NCBI GenBank assembly: GCA_013127575.1 | Contig: CP053418.1 | Location: 1,178,001 to 1,242,000 of the forward strand | Direction: 5' to 3' | Length of the DNA stretch: 64,000 nucleotides | DNA from: Ramlibacter terrae | GTDB taxonomy: Bacteria; Pseudomonadota; Gammaproteobacteria; Burkholderiales; Burkholderiaceae_C | In this document: positions 61,243-64,000 of the stretch, one piece after another | How the letters are laid out: every line of letters begins with the position of its first letter | Position numbering within the stretch: position 1 is the stretch's first letter | Program-made: the position numbers and the translations under genes | The notes under the pieces: generated by a model | Seen by the model: the letters and a program-made list of their open reading frames with translations, nothing else | The model's database searches: none | Told to the model about the DNA's origin: nothing

Positions 61243-61267
61243 CTACTGTCCACTGTGCGGACAGTAG
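61243..61267. promoter_or_regulatory. IclR-type operator CTACTGTCC-N7-GGACAGTAG upstream of iclR
   Basis: A 9-bp perfect inverted repeat. Its core GTCCA-N5-CGGAC (61248-61262) matches the spacing of the element at 60429. It lies just before the iclR start codon, as expected for autoregulation; being only 9 bases past the amidohydrolase stop, it could also act as a terminator. Confidence 0.6.
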
Positions 61268-61275
61268 CACAGGCT

Positions 61276-62556
61276 TCAGGCGGAAAGCCGGTTCTTCATC
61301 ACCGTGCCGTTGGCAACGATGAGCGACAGGTTTTCGCCTTGTCCCGCCAGCAGCTTCAGGTCTTCGAGCGGGTTGCCGTCCACCGCGAGCAGGTCCGCGA
61401 AAGCGCCCGGCGCGATGACACCCAACCTGCCCGGCAGCCGCAAGATCTCGGCGCCGATGGTCGTCGCGCTGCGGATCACGTCGGCCGCCGGCAGCACCGC
61501 GCCGCGCAGCGCGAACTCCTCGGACTGGAATTCGGGGCAGCGCGCCACGTCGGTGCCGAAGCCCATCGGCACGCCCGCGGCCGCGGCGAGTTCGAGCGAG
61601 CGCGTGTTGCCGGCCCACACGGCGTCGACCTTGGCCATGCTCGCCTCGGAGAAGCCGAGGCTGCGCCCGCTGCGCTTGATCACGTCGTAGATGGTCAGCG
61701 TGGGCACCGGTAGCGGCCCGCCTGCGCCATCAGGCGGGCGGTGCGCTCGTCGATCAGGTTGCCGTGCTCGATGGTGCGCACCCCCGCTTCGACGCAGCGC
61801 TGCACGCTTTCGGCCGTGATCGCGTGCGCCATCACGTACTTGCCGGCGCGCGTCGCCTCGTCGACGATCGCCTGCAGTTCCTCCATCGAATACTGCAGCG
61901 ACTCGATGGGATCGGTGACGGAGCCGACGCCGCCGCTCGCCATCACCTTGATCTGGTCGGCGCCAGGCGCAGTTCGTCGCGCACCGCCTTGCGCACCTCG
62001 GACACGCCGTCGGCGATGCGGCCGATGCCGGGGAACTGCGCGCAGCACAGCGGCGGATCGCGCGTGTCGGCCTGCGCGCGCGAGTCGCCGTGGCCGCCGG
62101 TCTGGCTGATGGCGCGGCCCGACACGAACAGGCGCGGCCCCGGGAACAGCCCGAGTTCCACCGCACGCTTGTGCCCGTGGTCGGCGCCGCCGGCATCGCG
62201 CACGGTGGTGAAGCCGCGCGCCACCATGCCGCGCATCACGTTCGCTGCGCTCGCCGCCATCAGCGAGGGCAGCATCTTGTGGGCGACGGGGAAGCATTCG
62301 CCGAGGATGTGGCTGTGCAGGTCGACCAGGCCCGGCATCAGCGTGCGGCCGCCGAGGTCGATCACTTCGGCGTCGCCCGGCGGCCGGCTCTCGCGCCGCA
62401 CGTCGGCGATGGTGTCGCCCTGCACCAGCACTTCGAAGCCGGTGGTGACGCGGCCCGCCGCCGCGTCGAGCAGGCCGAGGTTGCGCAGCAGCAGCGGGCG
62501 CGGCGGCTCCTTCGCCGCGGGATCGTCGGGTAGTTCAGCAGGGGCAGGCGCGGCAT
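61276..62556 (-). CDS. Amidohydrolase (imidazolonepropionase/prolidase-like)
   Basis: Metal-dependent hydrolase of about 428 residues. Metal ligands are visible in MPGLVDLHSHILGE near residue 70, DQIKVMASGGVGS (carbamylated Lys candidate) near 205, YVMAHAITAESV near 240, TIEHGNLIDE near 260 and GFGTDVARCPE near 345. No signal peptide. Breaks near 62535, 61962 and 61710 repair to CCTGG. It is 10 bases downstream of a Bug gene and upstream of iclR. Substrate unknown; imide, lactam or dipeptide-like compounds are typical of the family. Confidence 0.87.
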
Positions 62557-62566
62557 CGGCCCGGCC

Positions 62567-63539
62567 TCATTCCAGCTTCACGCCGGCCTTGCGCACGATC
62601 TCGCCCCACTTGCGGAGCTCCTTGTCGACGAACTCCTTGTAGACGGCGGGCGTGCTGCCTTCCACGATCAGCCCGCTGGGGCCGAAGTACTCCGGATGTC
62701 GGGGCTGCGCAGCGCCTTGTTGATCTCTTCGCTCAGCAACGCAACCACCGCCGGCGGCGTGCCGGCGGGCGCGAACAGGCCTTGCCACGACAGCGCCTCG
62801 AAGCCCGCATAACCCCTCTCCGCCATCGTCGGCACGTCCGGCAGCATCGGGTGGCGCCGGGCGGAGGTGACCGCGAGCGGCACGACGCGGCCGGCCTTCA
62901 CCATCTGCATCAGCACCTGCGTGTCGCTGAACATCGCGTCGATCTGCCCGCCCAGCAGGTCGGTGAGCACCGCGGCGCTGCCCTTGTACGGCACGTGCAC
63001 CAGTTCGGCGCCGGTGGCAATCGTGAACATCTCCGCGGTGAGGTGCATCGACGTGCCGTTGCCGGGCGTGCCGTGCGAGATCGACTTCGGCTTCTGCTTC
63101 GCCAGCGCGACGAACTGCTCCAGCGTGCGCGCAGGCACCTTGGGGTTCACCACCAGCAGCAGCGGCGAGACCGAGGCCATGGTCAGTGGCGCGAAGTCCC
63201 CGGCCGCGTCGTAGGCAGGTTGGGGTACAGCGCGGGCCCGATGGCGTTGCTGCCGGTGACGCCCATCAGCAGGGTGTGGCCGTCGGCCGGCGCCTTGGCG
63301 ACCTGCGCCGCCCCCAGCGTGCCGCCGGCGCCCGGCTTGTTCTCCACGATCACCGGCTGCCTGAGCGCCACGGCGATCTTCTCGCCGATGCGGCGGGCCA
63401 GCACGTCGGTGCTGCCGCCGGGCGGGAAGGGCACGACGATGTGGATCGGCTTGGTGGGAAAGGCCGGCTGCGCCTTCAGCGCCGGAGCCAGCAAGGGCAG
63501 CAGGGAACCGGCAAGGACCTGGCGGCGGCGAATGGGCAT
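62567..63539 (-). CDS. Tripartite tricarboxylate (Bug/TctC) receptor
   Basis: Periplasmic receptor of about 324 residues. Signal MPIRRRQVLAGSLLPLLAPA; then PTKPIHIVVPFPPGGSTDVL and VIVENKPGAGGTLGAAQVAK. Breaks near 63205 and 62693 repair to CCTGG (PTTRLGDFAPLT and SPDILEYFGPSGL). VHVPYKGSAAVLTDLLGGQI is the usual mid-protein mark. It is the first gene of a minus-strand pair with the amidohydrolase and probably binds its substrate. Divergent from the LysE gene. Confidence 0.87.
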
Positions 63540-63684
63540 CGGGACTCTGGTGGGGGTTCGGGGCCAGTCTGCCGCAAAGCGCGCGATTCGCAAAACCGGG
63601 GCCGCGCTGTATTGCCGCGCGCCGCAGTACAGGACATCGCGCGCTGTGCCGGTCGGCGGGGCGGCGCGCGGGTAGGCTGAGCCG

Positions 63685-64000
63685 ATGATCGAAGGCCTCG
63701 CACCGCTCGCCGCCTATTGCGCCCTGATGTCCGGGACGCCCGGCCCCAACAACGTCATGCTCGCGACGTCGGGGGCGAACTTCGGCTACCGCCGGACGCT
63801 GCCGTACCTGCTCGGGATCAACACCGGCGTGTTCGGGCTGACGGTGGTCGTCTGCCTCGGCCGGGGGCGGTGTTCGCGCGCTACCCGCAGATCCACCAGG
63901 TCCTCCGGATCGCGGGCGCGCTGTACCTCGTCTACCTCGCGTGGAAGCTGGCGGGCGCCGGCCTCGGGCAGAAGGCGGCCGTCGGCCGGCCGCTTTCGTT
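63685..64000 (+). CDS. LysE/RhtB-family exporter (3' end cut off by window)
   Basis: N-terminal half of an inner-membrane amino acid or metabolite exporter. The family pattern MSGTPGPNNVMLATSGANFG near residue 15 and LPYLLGINTGVFGLTVVV are clear. A break near 63859 repairs to CCTGG (VCLGLGAVFARYPQIHQVLR), after which ALYLVYLAWKLAGAG is the expected third helix. The window ends inside the gene. It is divergent from the Bug gene with a 145-base gap in which no clear operator was found. Confidence 0.83.
   Translation, partial: MIEGLAPLAAYCALMSGTPGPNNVMLATSGANFGYRRTLPYLLGINTGVFGLTVVVCLGRGRCSRATRRSTRSSGSRARCTSSTSRGSWRAPASGRRRPSAGRFR

Noticed and set aside
1..64000. Reading the many broken genes as pseudogenes or a decaying genomic region
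   Set aside because: Breaks occur in almost all long genes at similar density, proteins are otherwise well conserved on both sides, and nearly all breaks map to a single pentamer. Real decay would give stops, varied indels and loss of motifs.
1..64000. Programmed ribosomal frameshifting as the cause of the split frames
   Set aside because: No slippery heptamer or common downstream structure is shared, and both one- and two-base losses as well as gains occur at the same motif.
1..64000. CRISPR array, tRNA, rRNA, insertion sequence or prophage
   Set aside because: No regularly spaced repeats, cloverleaf, transposase or phage structural genes were seen on either strand.

Overview
This window is about 70% G+C and densely packed with catabolic genes. 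It looks like a chromosomal segment of a betaproteobacterium of the order Burkholderiales, probably the family Comamonadaceae. The reasons are eight unlinked tripartite-tricarboxylate (Bug/TctC-type) receptors beside degradation enzymes, repeated AGGAGAC-type ribosome binding sites, LysR and IclR regulators next to catabolic operons, and 4-base ATGA or TGATG overlaps. No rRNA, tRNA, CRISPR array, insertion sequence or phage gene was seen. No stretch over 300 bases lacks a gene.

Most genes here are broken by one or more frame shifts. I rebuilt them by joining frames. About 110 breaks were located, and nearly all become a CCWGG pentamer (CCTGG or CCAGG) when the missing base is restored. The breaks look like a systematic base-calling error at methylated CCWGG sites, not real pseudogenes, so coordinates below span the repaired genes and break positions are given.

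Layout. (1) 1-14300: a nitrate/taurine-type ABC importer (two permeases at 1-1320, binding protein at 9365) enclosing a cupin protein, a LysR regulator, an ornithine-cyclodeaminase-family protein, a DapA-family lyase, an aldehyde dehydrogenase, a Bug receptor and a CocE-type hydrolase. An ACMSD-like amidohydrolase with two Bug receptors and a LysR gene follows. (2) 14416-26036: one long operon with a fused indolepyruvate ferredoxin oxidoreductase-type enzyme, a TRAP transporter (dctPQM), and a CoA-dependent salicylate-to-gentisate route: acyl-AMP/CoA ligase, hydroxylase, thioesterase, gentisate dioxygenase and FAH-family hydrolase. (3) 26064-32903, minus strand: P450, VOC dioxygenase-like protein, VanA-like Rieske oxygenase, Bug receptor and VanB-like reductase, with LuxR and IclR regulators. 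(4) 33063-38340: two quinone oxidoreductases, a Bug receptor, a hydratase, a DUF1330 protein and an alpha/beta hydrolase. (5) 38367-42969: an orphan Nif11-type RiPP precursor, an aldo/keto reductase, then an unusual trio of E2-like acyltransferase, P450 and GNAT-like protein. (6) 43045-54506: a GAF/PucR-type regulator divergent from an operon with SDR, livKHMGF-type transporter, BKACE enzyme, SDR and tannase-family lipoprotein. (7) 54452-64000: alpha/beta hydrolase and Bug; LysR; a minus-strand Rieske oxygenase-SDR-Bug operon with an IclR gene and two matching operators; an amidohydrolase with a Bug receptor; and a partial LysE exporter.

The general theme is uptake and breakdown of aromatic and carboxylic acids. 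The least familiar elements are the Nif11 peptide and the acyltransferase/P450/GNAT trio.
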